Below, in pieces: positions 19,367-27,683 of a stretch of DNA of 64,000 bases (its first letter is position 1; each line of letters opens with the position of its first letter). The position numbers and the translations under genes are program-made. This stretch comes from Sphingobacterium sp. N143 (GTDB lineage Bacteria; Bacteroidota; Bacteroidia; Sphingobacteriales; Sphingobacteriaceae). The notes under the pieces were generated by a model. The model was not told the origin of the DNA and did not search any database. It saw only the letters and a list, made by a program, of their open reading frames with translations. The stretch covers positions 1 to 64,000 of the forward strand of contig NZ_JACAIS010000009.1 in the NCBI RefSeq assembly GCF_030325625.1, in the 5' to 3' direction.

Positions 19367-20326
19367 TTAAAAATCTAAATAAATACTCTCATCCACCACT
19401 TTCTTCACCGGCCAGAGTCGACTAGGGTAATGACCATTTTTGATCAATTGCTGAATACAATGCTGCACCTGTTCTTTATCTTCTTTATAGGTCACACCAA
19501 ACCATTTTGCGTCCGTAGGCAATACAGAAAAATTAGCCAGCCCGGCCTTTACCATATAATCCGGTAAATCCGGAATAAAAAACTCCGCTTTGGGGTTGGT
19601 ATGATTTTTCTCCACAAAATCCGGAAATAAAGCCCTGGCCACTTCAAATATTTTCGGTGTAAATCCCCAAAAGTTCATGGAAACCCGTGTTTGCTTAGGC
19701 AAAGTCGTTTCAGTTTCCTGTTCGGCATATACAATACCTTCGTCCTTCCGATAGATATTGGTCCGTTCGGTCACACTTTGCAGGTGATCCTTCTCGTTCA
19801 CTTCACATACACCACGCGAAACATAACCAAAATCAGAAAGTGTGTTTCCGACTTCAAAACCGACCAAAGCCATCTCTTTATCGTTGGCGCTATGCTTCAG
19901 GAAATCAGCCATTTTCTGAAAAGCATCGGCTCCATAAAAATCATCGGCATTGATCACACAGAATGGACGGTCTACTTCATGTTCGGCACTCATGACAGCA
20001 TGGCCTGTACCCCAAGGTTTTTGGCGATCGACGATCCGATCAACGCCAAATTTCCGGAGGTCGAAATCTTGATAAGCATAAGCCACCTCTATCGAAGCTG
20101 GTAGTTTGTCCCCAACATTTGATTTCATGACTTCTAAGAATTCTTCCCGGATAACAAAGACCACTTTGCCAAAACCGGCACGAATAGCGTCATAAATGGA
20201 ATAATCTATTATTTTCTCGCCAAAAGGGCCAAAGCTTTCAACCTGTTTAGCCGACCCATAGCGGCTTGCCATCCCGGCAGCCAAAATAACCAAAATCGGA
20301 CGATGGGTTTCCGTTGTGTTATTCAT
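19367..20326 (-). CDS. Sugar-nucleotidyltransferase-like protein (NTP_transferase fold)
   Basis: A 319-residue protein of the hexose-1-phosphate nucleotidyltransferase type. ILAAGMASRYGSAKQVESFG near the N-terminus is the nucleotide-binding loop, in a form that departs from the usual GxGTRLxPLT. INADDFYG (about residue 125) is the metal-binding Asp region. Residues GHAVMSAEHE and NFWGFTPKIF follow the family pattern. The product is not predictable; a capsule or cell-envelope precursor is likely. It has its own upstream region with an 11-bp inverted repeat (20441-20472). Confidence 0.65.
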   Translation of the reverse strand: MNNTTETHRPILVILAAGMASRYGSAKQVESFGPFGEKIIDYSIYDAIRAGFGKVVFVIREEFLEVMKSNVGDKLPASIEVAYAYQDFDLRKFGVDRIVDRQKPWGTGHAVMSAEHEVDRPFCVINADDFYGADAFQKMADFLKHSANDKEMALVGFEVGNTLSDFGYVSRGVCEVNEKDHLQSVTERTNIYRKDEGIVYAEQETETTLPKQTRVSMNFWGFTPKIFEVARALFPDFVEKNHTNPKAEFFIPDLPDYMVKAGLANFSVLPTDAKWFGVTYKEDKEQVQHCIQQLIKNGHYPSRLWPVKKVVDESIYLDF

Positions 20327-20440
20327 CTGTTTAATTGTTTTTAATGGTGATTGAAGTATCCCTGCCGATCCCTTTCTTTAAGACGAGCCGATGATACTGT
20401 TTACTGTTTATGATTAAGATCAAGAGTTGACTGTAAGACG

Positions 20441-20472
20441 TAAACAAAAGCTATACCAGTCTTTTGTTTACT
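20441..20472. repeat. 11-bp inverted repeat upstream of the nucleotidyltransferase gene
   Basis: GTAAACAAAAG at 20441-20451 pairs perfectly with CTTTTGTTTAC at 20462-20472, spacer 10 nt. It lies 115 nt before the start at 20326 and just after the gldN terminator. No T-run follows, so an operator is more likely than a terminator. Confidence 0.45.
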
Positions 20473-20501
20473 CTATTAACAAATGATGAAGTTAGTGCAA
20501 A

Positions 20502-20539
20502 TAAAAAAGATCTTCGTCTATAAAAAAAGGCGAAGATCT
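20502..20539 (-). terminator. Intrinsic terminator after gldN
   Basis: A 9-bp stem (20508-20516 with 20531-20539) followed on the minus strand by a run of T (20502-20507). It lies 17 nt past the gldN stop and closes the gldK-gldN transcript. Confidence 0.78.
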
Positions 20540-20555
20540 CTTCTTAGATATCCCA

Positions 20556-21683
20556 CTATAACTTTTCCTCAGTCTGTGAGTTATTTTCAGTCTGTTCTTC
20601 CGTTTGGGACTGATTCATTTCAGTCTCTTCTCCATTAGACTGATTTTCCTCTTGAATTTCAGTCTTGTTCTCTTTGGTTTGCTCTGTTTTAGGTGGATTT
20701 CCTTCCTGCATTTCAGATTTGGATTGATGTCCTTCCAGCTCCTCCGCTTTTACTCCCTTCGGATTGCTCCATAATTTTTTCTTATAAGCATCAAGTTTTT
20801 CTTCTACTTTACGGCCGTCCAAGAATTGGCCACCATTTTCAGATTCCTTCACATTCTGCAACATACCTGGTGATGATTCACGCACAATTGAGCTCGCAAA
20901 TTTGTTTTGCACGAAGAAATCATCCATGGTCATCTCATAAAGCCCTTTATCCGGATCCGAAATATCTACCTGCACTAAGCTATAGCGCAACTGCGGAAAA
21001 TAAAGCCAGAAAGCCGGTGTGGATCCGACAGACTCCGCCAGTTCAGCTGAGGTTGTAATATTCATCAGCGGTGCCACACCAATGATCCGTGTTTCCAATC
21101 TTCCCCGTTGTTTATCGAAGAAAATATCCTCTTTGACCCGAAATTTAGTTACCCGTGCCGGGTCAAACTCATTGAGCGCCATCTTGGAATCGATCTGATT
21201 ACCCTCATCATCAAAGATAGGAACCAGTACGCTATCCGCAAAACGAGCCATTCCTTCCTGCGCGCTCAATCGGCCTTTGAAAGAATCATCATCCGGGCTA
21301 TAGAGCGAAAGCTTTCCTTTCTCAATAGCTTTCATAATCACCTCGATCAGCGAATTGCCCGGAATAGCCAAAATGTAATTTTTCTCATCTTTCAGATCAA
21401 TATCACGCCATACCCGTTTATAAAAGCGGATATTTTTCCTATTAACCTCCGGATAGGCAAAAGGTACAGCATCTTCCATGCTATTTGCCTGGTAGAATCC
21501 ATCTGTGGTCGGTATGGTATCCGGGTTTACCTCACCTTGCGGAACGATATCCGTAGTCGGTATCCCCGTATTCAGTGTATCCGGCTGTTCAGCGATTAGG
21601 GTATCCGGCTTGACCACTTCTTGTGCCATTGCCAGCCCAAAGCCTAAAGCCATTACTATCGTTGTTACTATTTTCATGTTCAT
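20556..21683 (-). CDS. gldN: Type IX secretion/gliding protein GldN (PorN) with acidic C-terminal tail
   Basis: After a signal peptide (ends GLAMAQE) comes a GldN domain (SMEDAVPFAYPEVNRKNIRFYKRVWRDI, cut here to recognisable parts, through FWLYFPQLRYSLVQVDI). GldN binds GldK in the ring below the outer membrane. The open frame extends to a TTG at 21710, but ATG codons at 21683 or 21677 start the signal peptide and leave a gap of about 30 nt after gldK. The last 55 or so residues are a low-complexity tail rich in Glu, Gln, Asn and Thr with repeated QTEE/EENQ units. This extends the protein beyond the usual length of about 300-330 residues. Confidence 0.88.
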   Translation of the reverse strand: MNMKIVTTIVMALGFGLAMAQEVVKPDTLIAEQPDTLNTGIPTTDIVPQGEVNPDTIPTTDGFYQANSMEDAVPFAYPEVNRKNIRFYKRVWRDIDLKDEKNYILAIPGNSLIEVIMKAIEKGKLSLYSPDDDSFKGRLSAQEGMARFADSVLVPIFDDEGNQIDSKMALNEFDPARVTKFRVKEDIFFDKQRGRLETRIIGVAPLMNITTSAELAESVGSTPAFWLYFPQLRYSLVQVDISDPDKGLYEMTMDDFFVQNKFASSIVRESSPGMLQNVKESENGGQFLDGRKVEEKLDAYKKKLWSNPKGVKAEELEGHQSKSEMQEGNPPKTEQTKENKTEIQEENQSNGEETEMNQSQTEEQTENNSQTEEKL

Positions 21684-21713
21684 CACTCTAGCGTTTAATT
21701 TTACAAGCAAAGA

Positions 21714-23015
21714 TTAATACTTCCGTGTTTTACTTTGTACCGTTGGCATTTCAAAGGCCGACATCACACAACGGAAACCGATATACGAATGCGGTTCATA
21801 ATCCACCGAATAATTACGTGTCTCACTATTGAGCTGCTCACCATTATCCTTCCAGGATCCACCACGTACCACTTTACGTTTAAGCGCATCGCCGTCCTTC
21901 TCATCCGCATCATACAAGAGTGCGGGGTTCAAGTCATTGACAAAGACCACCGCTGACGGACTATAAGCATCCAGCGTCCACTCAGACACATTTCCGGCCA
22001 TGTTATACACACCAAAGGCATTCGGCATATAGGATTTCACGGGCAGTGTAAATGTGGCGCCATCACGTGAATAAGTTCCTTCCCCCTGTTTAAAGTTAAC
22101 CGCCAATTTCTTTTTCCCTTCAGATCCATCAATCGTCATCCGAGAACCAGCAATGGTATCCTGGGGATCCAATTTGCCCGAAGCAGCATATTGCCATTGG
22201 GCTTCTGTAGGTAAGCTCAAACTTAATTGGTAGCCATTCAGATACGAATTTTTTAGGACTGTTGCCGCCATTTCACTCGCACGCCAATCGGTAAAGGCAC
22301 GCGCTTGACGCCATGTCACCCCTACCACCGGGTAATAATCAAACGATGGATGGGTAAAATAATTGGCATCTAAAGAAGCCATTTGTGCGTTTGGAAAGTC
22401 CTTCGTCCAAATATCTTCCACAGGCATCACCGCAACTGAATCTGTTACGTAGCTCTTTTTTAGATTACCTTTCGACTGTAAGTAAGAGAAACGATATTTG
22501 ATAACTTCCGGATTGAGTGCCCGTCTGTTACCCCGCATCTCCAACATAGGCGCCAAGCGCTCCTGGATGCTGGGGTCATTGCTCTTCCACAGTGGAGATA
22601 CCTTTTTAACTTTTGCCCAATTGATACGTCTCTGTCCAACTTCTTCACCCGCAATATCTAAAAAATACTGATCATCCTGCAAATAATCCGTCACAGCCAC
22701 CGAATCTGCCACCCAATTGACAAATTCACGGTATTGCTTATTCGTCACCTCTGCTTCATCGATAAAGAAAGCACTCACACTGACGTTTTTCCCCACATTA
22801 GCACTATCTAAAGATCCTTTGAACAGAATCGTACCTGAAGGGATATAGACCATTCCCGGAGGCGCAGGCAGTTTACCACCGCGGAAGGCATTTACTTTAG
22901 GGGCCTTATATATTGCTGATTTAGACTTACAGGCAGCAAAGCCGACCAAAATGGCCAAAGCAAGGATTCCAAGCAAGCTTTTATTATAATGTCTTTTTCC
23001 TCTATTCATTATCAT
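21714..23015 (-). CDS. gldK: Type IX secretion/gliding lipoprotein GldK (PorK)
   Basis: Lipobox VGFAAC near residue 29 and a formylglycine-generating-enzyme/sulfatase-modifying-factor fold (PPGMVYIPSGTILFKGS; FFIDEAEVTNKQYREFV; LPTEAQWQYAASG; NAFGVYNMAGNVSEWTLD; RKVVRGGSW; YIGFRCVM). GldK is the structural lipoprotein of the outer-membrane-associated ring and uses this fold without known enzyme activity. It is followed directly by gldN. gldL and gldM, normally located between the two, are instead about 4 kb away on the other strand. Confidence 0.9.
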   Translation of the reverse strand: MIMNRGKRHYNKSLLGILALAILVGFAACKSKSAIYKAPKVNAFRGGKLPAPPGMVYIPSGTILFKGSLDSANVGKNVSVSAFFIDEAEVTNKQYREFVNWVADSVAVTDYLQDDQYFLDIAGEEVGQRRINWAKVKKVSPLWKSNDPSIQERLAPMLEMRGNRRALNPEVIKYRFSYLQSKGNLKKSYVTDSVAVMPVEDIWTKDFPNAQMASLDANYFTHPSFDYYPVVGVTWRQARAFTDWRASEMAATVLKNSYLNGYQLSLSLPTEAQWQYAASGKLDPQDTIAGSRMTIDGSEGKKKLAVNFKQGEGTYSRDGATFTLPVKSYMPNAFGVYNMAGNVSEWTLDAYSPSAVVFVNDLNPALLYDADEKDGDALKRKVVRGGSWKDNGEQLNSETRNYSVDYEPHSYIGFRCVMSAFEMPTVQSKTRKY

Positions 23016-23038
23016 ACTATTTAAGAATACGCATTCGA

Positions 23039-23734
23039 TTATTTCCGGTTAAACAGGGCATATTTCACGCCAAGAGAGACAAAACCGTATTGATCATTAT
23101 TGTTATTAACAACACCATCCAGATTATCATTGAATGTTAAGGTATGTTGATAATTTACGTTGATTGCCCATTGGGGTCCATAGAGCGTACGTCCAAAAGG
23201 GATATCTACCCCCACATTTAATGGAAGAACAAAATGGATTTCGCCCAAATCCTCGGCTAGTTCACCGCCTTTATTTATAATGCCATTCGCATAATCGGGA
23301 TCAATGCTTCTGGCAATTCGGTTTTTTACCAATCCAGCCCCAGCTCCAACATAAACATTAGAGAGAACACGCGACAACATATTTGTTTGTAAGGTATAAT
23401 TACTGTAGTTCGCGGCATGATTTAGAAATTGTCCTAAGCGAACCTTTCCATTCACATTTCCGGCAAAATAGCGATTTTTAAAATCACTATTATATCCATG
23501 ACCACTTAATGTTCCCTTTTCACCATGCAATCCAACTGAGATAAAAGGCGTAATTAGGTAATCCGCTTCGCCATAGAAAGCAAAGTTGGCTTCTACATTT
23601 GCCAAATCTGTTAAGTTGTAAGATACCCCAGCACCAGCGCCAACACTAACAGGCCGTGAAAATTGTGCAGAAACAGTCCCTATCGTGAGACAAAATATTC
23701 CAAGAAATGTAAATAATAGTTGTTGTTTACTCAT
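23039..23734 (-). CDS. Predicted outer-membrane beta-barrel protein upstream of gldK
   Basis: A 231-residue exported protein: signal peptide ending GTVSAQF, then glycine-rich amphipathic strands (VGAGAGVSYNL, GEADYLITPFISVGLHG, VYVGAGAGLVKN, GFVSLGVKYALFNRK) typical of a small OmpA-like or porin-family barrel. It precedes gldK by 23 nt and is probably co-transcribed with gldK-gldN. PorP/SprF, the usual outer-membrane partner of this system, is about 300 or more residues, so this protein is shorter and I do not assign it as such. Confidence 0.65.
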   Translation of the reverse strand: MSKQQLLFTFLGIFCLTIGTVSAQFSRPVSVGAGAGVSYNLTDLANVEANFAFYGEADYLITPFISVGLHGEKGTLSGHGYNSDFKNRYFAGNVNGKVRLGQFLNHAANYSNYTLQTNMLSRVLSNVYVGAGAGLVKNRIARSIDPDYANGIINKGGELAEDLGEIHFVLPLNVGVDIPFGRTLYGPQWAINVNYQHTLTFNDNLDGVVNNNNDQYGFVSLGVKYALFNRK

Positions 23735-23791
23735 AGTGTGTTGATTAGTATTTTATATAAACCCAAAACGATCTATATGGAGAATTATTAT

Positions 23792-23831
23792 AAAAATAAA
23801 ACCCCAAATCGACTCTTCGACTTGGGGTTTT
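23792..23831 (-). terminator. Intrinsic terminator of the wza-wzc unit
   Basis: A 10-bp perfect stem (AAAACCCCAA at 23798-23807 with 23822-23831) is followed on the minus strand by a T-rich run. It lies just after the wzc stop and marks the left end of the polysaccharide region. Confidence 0.88.
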
Positions 23832-23866
23832 ACAATAATGAGGCCAAACTCCATTTTGGCTATGAC

Positions 23867-26269
23867 CTATTTTATATTTAATCGGTCTTTAATATCTTGC
23901 CAGACTTTTGGTAAGCCAGTCTTCTTCTTCCCTTTATCACCGTAACCGTAACCGTAACCATAGCCATAGCCATAGCCACGTGCAAAGTCGACATCATTCA
24001 CAACAGAGGCCAGATTTTTCAACTTGCCATCGACATAAAGTTCCCGAGGTACCTGAAGTAAGCGTTTATCAAGATAATTAACACGGGAAACATATAAGGT
24101 CAGGTCAGCATTATGGGCGATCAATAAGGTATCCGTCACTAAACTTACGGGAGCTGTATCCACCAAGATATAATCGTAATGTTCACGAGCGTATTTAATC
24201 ACATCATCAAAATGACCATTCATTAATAACTCTGCTGGATTTGGCGCAATGTAACCTGAATAGATGACATCAAAATCATAGCTTCCTGGTTTTTTTATAA
24301 TGATATTATCCACGTCCATTTCCGGATTGATCAAGAACTGTGTAATCCCTACATTGGTATGCTGTAGATGTGATAGGCCCAGATAATCCAATACTTTTGG
24401 ACTACGAATATCCGCACCAATTAACACGACCTTTTTACCGGACATCGACAATATTTGGGCAAGATTCGTAGTTACAAAAGATTTACCTTCACCCGAGATC
24501 GTTGACGTCACAAACACCACTTTAGAAGCTTCTTTCTGCTCTGCACCAAACATAAAATTCATATTGGTCCGCAAGATCCGAAAAGCCTCTGCCAAGGAAG
24601 AACGGTCATTAAGATGAACAATTGTATCTTCAGCCGTTGGAATTTCTCCAAGAACAGGTATCTTAACAAGATCTTCAATATCTTTACGGGAATGGATTTT
24701 ATTATCCAATAAAAATTTCAAATAAAGAGCCCCAAAAGGCAATAAAAATCCCGTAATCAATGCTCCTAAGAGAACTATTGATTTCTTAGGAGACACAGGT
24801 TTACCTGTACCATATGCAGCATCTATAATCTTTAAGTTATCTGGTGTTGCCGCTGCTTTTACTTCACTTTCTTCACGCTTCTGTAGCAACAACAAATAAA
24901 GAGATTCTACTATTTGTTGTTGTCGAGATATCTTTTTAAATCCTTGTTCCTGATTAGGAATTGCATTGATTCTACTCCGTATTTCATTCGATTTTTGTTG
25001 AAGACTATTTAAAGATAGTTGAGTAACTTTTCTATAGTTTTGGAGTGACTGACGAATATTTTTATCACTTTCTGCAATACTTTCATTAAGCGCTATTATG
25101 GCCGGGTTTTGTTCAGAAGCCGATCTCAGTAAATCGTCACGTTCCAGTACCAGTTTATTATATGCTTCAATGGCTGAACCAATGGAAGCATCCTGCAGCC
25201 CAATATTTGATGGCAATAGCTTACCTACTGGCTGATTTTTGATATGATTATTCATATAATCGACCAATTGCAGTTGCATCCGATATTCCAATACTTTCTT
25301 ATCGTTATCAGTCGCTGTATTTAGAAACGCACTTGCTTCGGCAGCCATATCCACCATAGAATTTGAGGATTTAAAGTCCGCGGCTTGTTCATCTGCACCA
25401 GAAAGATCTTTAGAAATTAACATTAAACGTTTATTGATAAAATCTGATGTAGCCCTTGTCATCCGCATTTTATCCTCCGTTAAATCCTTATTATAGATAT
25501 CTATTAGGCTATTTAAAATTAATTCTGCTTTCTTACTTAATGCTGATGCCATAGCAAAATCGACGATATAGGATTGTGCTTCTTTTCCTGCCGAGATATT
25601 AATTGAAGCTAAATTTGCATCTATAGCCCAATCTTTTGGAATAACATTGACTACGTAATCGGCATCAGAATCTATTGAGTTTTGGCCATTACGCTTAATT
25701 ATAATATTGTTATTCCCAATTTTCGCCACCTTATCAAACCCAACATCATACTTTTCATTTGAAGCTAAGTCGATCACATGTAGTAAATTCGCCTTTTTAA
25801 ATCGTATACGCATACTAATTAAAGTGGTATCTTGATTTCCTTGTGGTAGTACTACAAAAGGCATATCCCTTTCGATCATTTCTGATGAGCGCAACTTTCC
25901 TTTAATTGAATAGCTAATATTCAGGCGATTTTGATCCACAACCTTACGCATTAATCTCCTTGAAGAAAGCACTTGAATCTGATCTGTCACAAAGGCTGAC
26001 CGGGTTCCACCAAACCCCATGCTACTACTCAGTTCTGCAATGCCGGCTAATTCACCTGCCGAAGCACTTTTCTCATCTTTCAATAGGATTTTTGCTCTAG
26101 TACTATAGGTTCTTTGTGCATAGCGCAGGTAGACTAGGGCAATGCCTATTGTTAAAACTAAAGAAAGAACAAACCATTTCCAATAATAGGCATATTGCTC
26201 AAATAGTTGTCTTAAATTAATCTCTTGTTCTTGATGATTATCTTTAACTTTTATCGATTGTTGTTCCAT
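23867..26269 (-). CDS. wzc: Wzc-like polysaccharide co-polymerase with tyrosine kinase domain
   Basis: An 800-residue protein with an N-terminal transmembrane helix (about 33-52), a long periplasmic coiled-coil/GNVR region, a second helix (about 500-520, SIVLLGALITGFLLPFGAL) and a cytoplasmic BY-kinase domain. Walker A is STISGEGKSFVTTNLAQ (about 590-605), Walker A' is VVLIGADIRSPK and Walker B is YILVDTAPV. Near the C-terminus six Gly-Tyr repeats (about 764-776) form a tyrosine cluster, the normal autophosphorylation site. It controls chain length and export with Wza, 8 nt upstream. Confidence 0.92.
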   Translation of the reverse strand: MEQQSIKVKDNHQEQEINLRQLFEQYAYYWKWFVLSLVLTIGIALVYLRYAQRTYSTRAKILLKDEKSASAGELAGIAELSSSMGFGGTRSAFVTDQIQVLSSRRLMRKVVDQNRLNISYSIKGKLRSSEMIERDMPFVVLPQGNQDTTLISMRIRFKKANLLHVIDLASNEKYDVGFDKVAKIGNNNIIIKRNGQNSIDSDADYVVNVIPKDWAIDANLASINISAGKEAQSYIVDFAMASALSKKAELILNSLIDIYNKDLTEDKMRMTRATSDFINKRLMLISKDLSGADEQAADFKSSNSMVDMAAEASAFLNTATDNDKKVLEYRMQLQLVDYMNNHIKNQPVGKLLPSNIGLQDASIGSAIEAYNKLVLERDDLLRSASEQNPAIIALNESIAESDKNIRQSLQNYRKVTQLSLNSLQQKSNEIRSRINAIPNQEQGFKKISRQQQIVESLYLLLLQKREESEVKAAATPDNLKIIDAAYGTGKPVSPKKSIVLLGALITGFLLPFGALYLKFLLDNKIHSRKDIEDLVKIPVLGEIPTAEDTIVHLNDRSSLAEAFRILRTNMNFMFGAEQKEASKVVFVTSTISGEGKSFVTTNLAQILSMSGKKVVLIGADIRSPKVLDYLGLSHLQHTNVGITQFLINPEMDVDNIIIKKPGSYDFDVIYSGYIAPNPAELLMNGHFDDVIKYAREHYDYILVDTAPVSLVTDTLLIAHNADLTLYVSRVNYLDKRLLQVPRELYVDGKLKNLASVVNDVDFARGYGYGYGYGYGYGDKGKKKTGLPKVWQDIKDRLNIK
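23940..23977 (-). repeat. Hexanucleotide tandem repeat encoding the Wzc Gly-Tyr tail
   Basis: Six tandem 6-bp units (three CGTAAC then three CATAGC on the plus strand) encode six consecutive Gly-Tyr pairs. Each unit gain or loss would add or remove one tyrosine in frame. Confidence 0.85.
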
Positions 26270-26277
26270 GTATATTC

Positions 26278-27063
26278 TTAACGTGTTAGCACTGAAATTA
26301 CTGTAATCAATAAACTGGCAATTGAAATAATAATATTTGAATTAGCTCCCAGTTTTGAGTTGTTGATTTGTGCCTTATTTGGCTCAACATAAACCACATC
26401 ATTCTGCGCTAGATAATAATATGGCGAATTTAATGTATTCTGTTGTGTCAGATCCAAACGATGAATAGTTTTCTTCCCATCAATCTCACGGATAACCATT
26501 ATATTTTCTCGTTTACCACGAATGGTCAAATCACCTGCCATTCCGAGAGCTTCTAATACTGTTGCTCTTTCAGTAGGCAATATGAAAGATCCGGGTTTAG
26601 ACACTTCACCTAAAACGGAAATACGGAAATTATTAAAATTCATATTTACACCAGGATCCTTAATATATTGGCTCAATTCAGTTCTTATCTTCTCTATGGC
26701 CTGCAGACGTGTTAACCCAAGAACATAAACCTTTCCTAACATTGGTAAAGTTATATTACCTTCACCATCTACAGTATATGTTGGGCGAAGAGCCATATCC
26801 ACAGATTGTGTCATATTGGATGTTGTCATCGAGCTTACCGGATTAAATGGAGCAGTTACTTTAGGATCTGCAGCTGTCACAACAATAGTTAGAATATCAT
26901 TAACTTGGATCTTTGGGATGTACTGTTCATACAAAGTATTAATCTGAGTAGAATCATTTTGTAAATAGACCATGTCCTTACGTGAACCACAAGAACTGAA
27001 GAGCATCAACACTAATATATATAAAAACCCTAGTGCTAAGCCATACTTTGAAAATAATCGCAT
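26278..27063 (-). CDS. wza: Wza-like polysaccharide export outer-membrane lipoprotein
   Basis: Lipobox MLFSSC (about residues 20-25), then a poly_export domain (IQVNDILTIVV ... TYTVDGEGNITLPMLGKVYVLGLT) and an SLBB domain (FRISVLGEVSKPGSFILP), with a C-terminal hydrophobic helix (IIISIASLLITVISVL) that would form the outer-membrane pore. It exports the polysaccharide polymerised in the periplasm and forms a pair with Wzc. A weak terminator separates it from the genes upstream, so wza-wzc may have their own promoter. Confidence 0.92.
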   Translation of the reverse strand: MRLFSKYGLALGFLYILVLMLFSSCGSRKDMVYLQNDSTQINTLYEQYIPKIQVNDILTIVVTAADPKVTAPFNPVSSMTTSNMTQSVDMALRPTYTVDGEGNITLPMLGKVYVLGLTRLQAIEKIRTELSQYIKDPGVNMNFNNFRISVLGEVSKPGSFILPTERATVLEALGMAGDLTIRGKRENIMVIREIDGKKTIHRLDLTQQNTLNSPYYYLAQNDVVYVEPNKAQINNSKLGANSNIIISIASLLITVISVLTR

Positions 27064-27124
27064 GTTTTATTTAAATTATAAAAATTGATTTCAGTAATTA
27101 AATCACAAAAATATATTATTTTAT

Positions 27125-27164
27125 TCAAAAAGCCCGTAAGATACGATAACTTAATCCAGGGCTT
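27125..27164 (-). terminator. Weak intrinsic terminator upstream of wza
   Basis: AAGCCC (27130-27135) pairs with GGGCTT (27159-27164) over a 23-nt loop, followed on the minus strand by a T-run. The stem is short, so read-through into wza is likely. Confidence 0.4.
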
Positions 27165-27246
27165 AATGAATGCTCTCTGTGCTTAGCAAGTTTTGTGCCT
27201 AAAAATTTCAATAGCCTATATTTATAACACATATCAATACTAAATA

Positions 27247-27678
27247 TCATAATTTTCTATGTTCAAAATAATCAGATTCCCATGTATAGTCATCCATTGG
27301 AGTGTGTGTGACGGGATAATCAGCGTATACCAATAACTCACTATTAGCATCTAATGCTCGAAAAGCAGTTCCATAGCCGGGAGGCACATGAAATATTTGC
27401 ATATCAGCGGCACGCAGTATCACATTTTTAATATACAGTGATGGATCTGGGCTGTCCCAATTATCAATCTTCACTAAATCCACATTAAAACTACCCGACA
27501 AAACATAAAACCAACGCTGCTCTATACGATGCGCTCTCCAACCCCTGACAAGTTTCGTATCTGCATTTCTAATGATATAAAATCGCTTGACCAAACTCAT
27601 ATCAAATTCATTAACAAAACGAATCTGCCCACGCTCGTCCTTAGCTATGCCACCTTGTATAATACTTAATTCATTCAT
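27247..27678 (-). CDS. WxcM/RmlC-like cupin, sugar epimerase or ketoisomerase family
   Basis: A 143-residue single-domain cupin. Its core VRGWRAHRIEQRWFYVLSG resembles the RmlC/FdtA pattern (RGxHxH...), with a second strand pair HVPPGYGTAFRALD. Relatives isomerise or epimerise nucleotide-4-keto-6-deoxy sugars. No dTDP-glucose genes (rmlA/rmlB) are in the window, so the substrate may be a UDP-4-keto-6-deoxy-HexNAc. It follows the initiating transferase by 5 nt. Confidence 0.6.
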   Translation of the reverse strand: MNELSIIQGGIAKDERGQIRFVNEFDMSLVKRFYIIRNADTKLVRGWRAHRIEQRWFYVLSGSFNVDLVKIDNWDSPDPSLYIKNVILRAADMQIFHVPPGYGTAFRALDANSELLVYADYPVTHTPMDDYTWESDYFEHRKL

Positions 27679-27683
27679 AACCT

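Noticed and set aside
23039..23734. Assignment of the outer-membrane barrel next to gldK as PorP/SprF
   Set aside because: It is too short and lacks the PorP/SprF pattern; position alone is not enough.
23940..23977. CRISPR-like or minisatellite array
   Set aside because: It is a short coding hexamer repeat for Gly-Tyr pairs, without spacers.
27247..27678. dTDP-4-dehydrorhamnose 3,5-epimerase (RmlC) of a rhamnose pathway
   Set aside because: No rmlA, rmlB or rmlD in the window and the protein is shorter than RmlC; only the cupin superfamily is supported.
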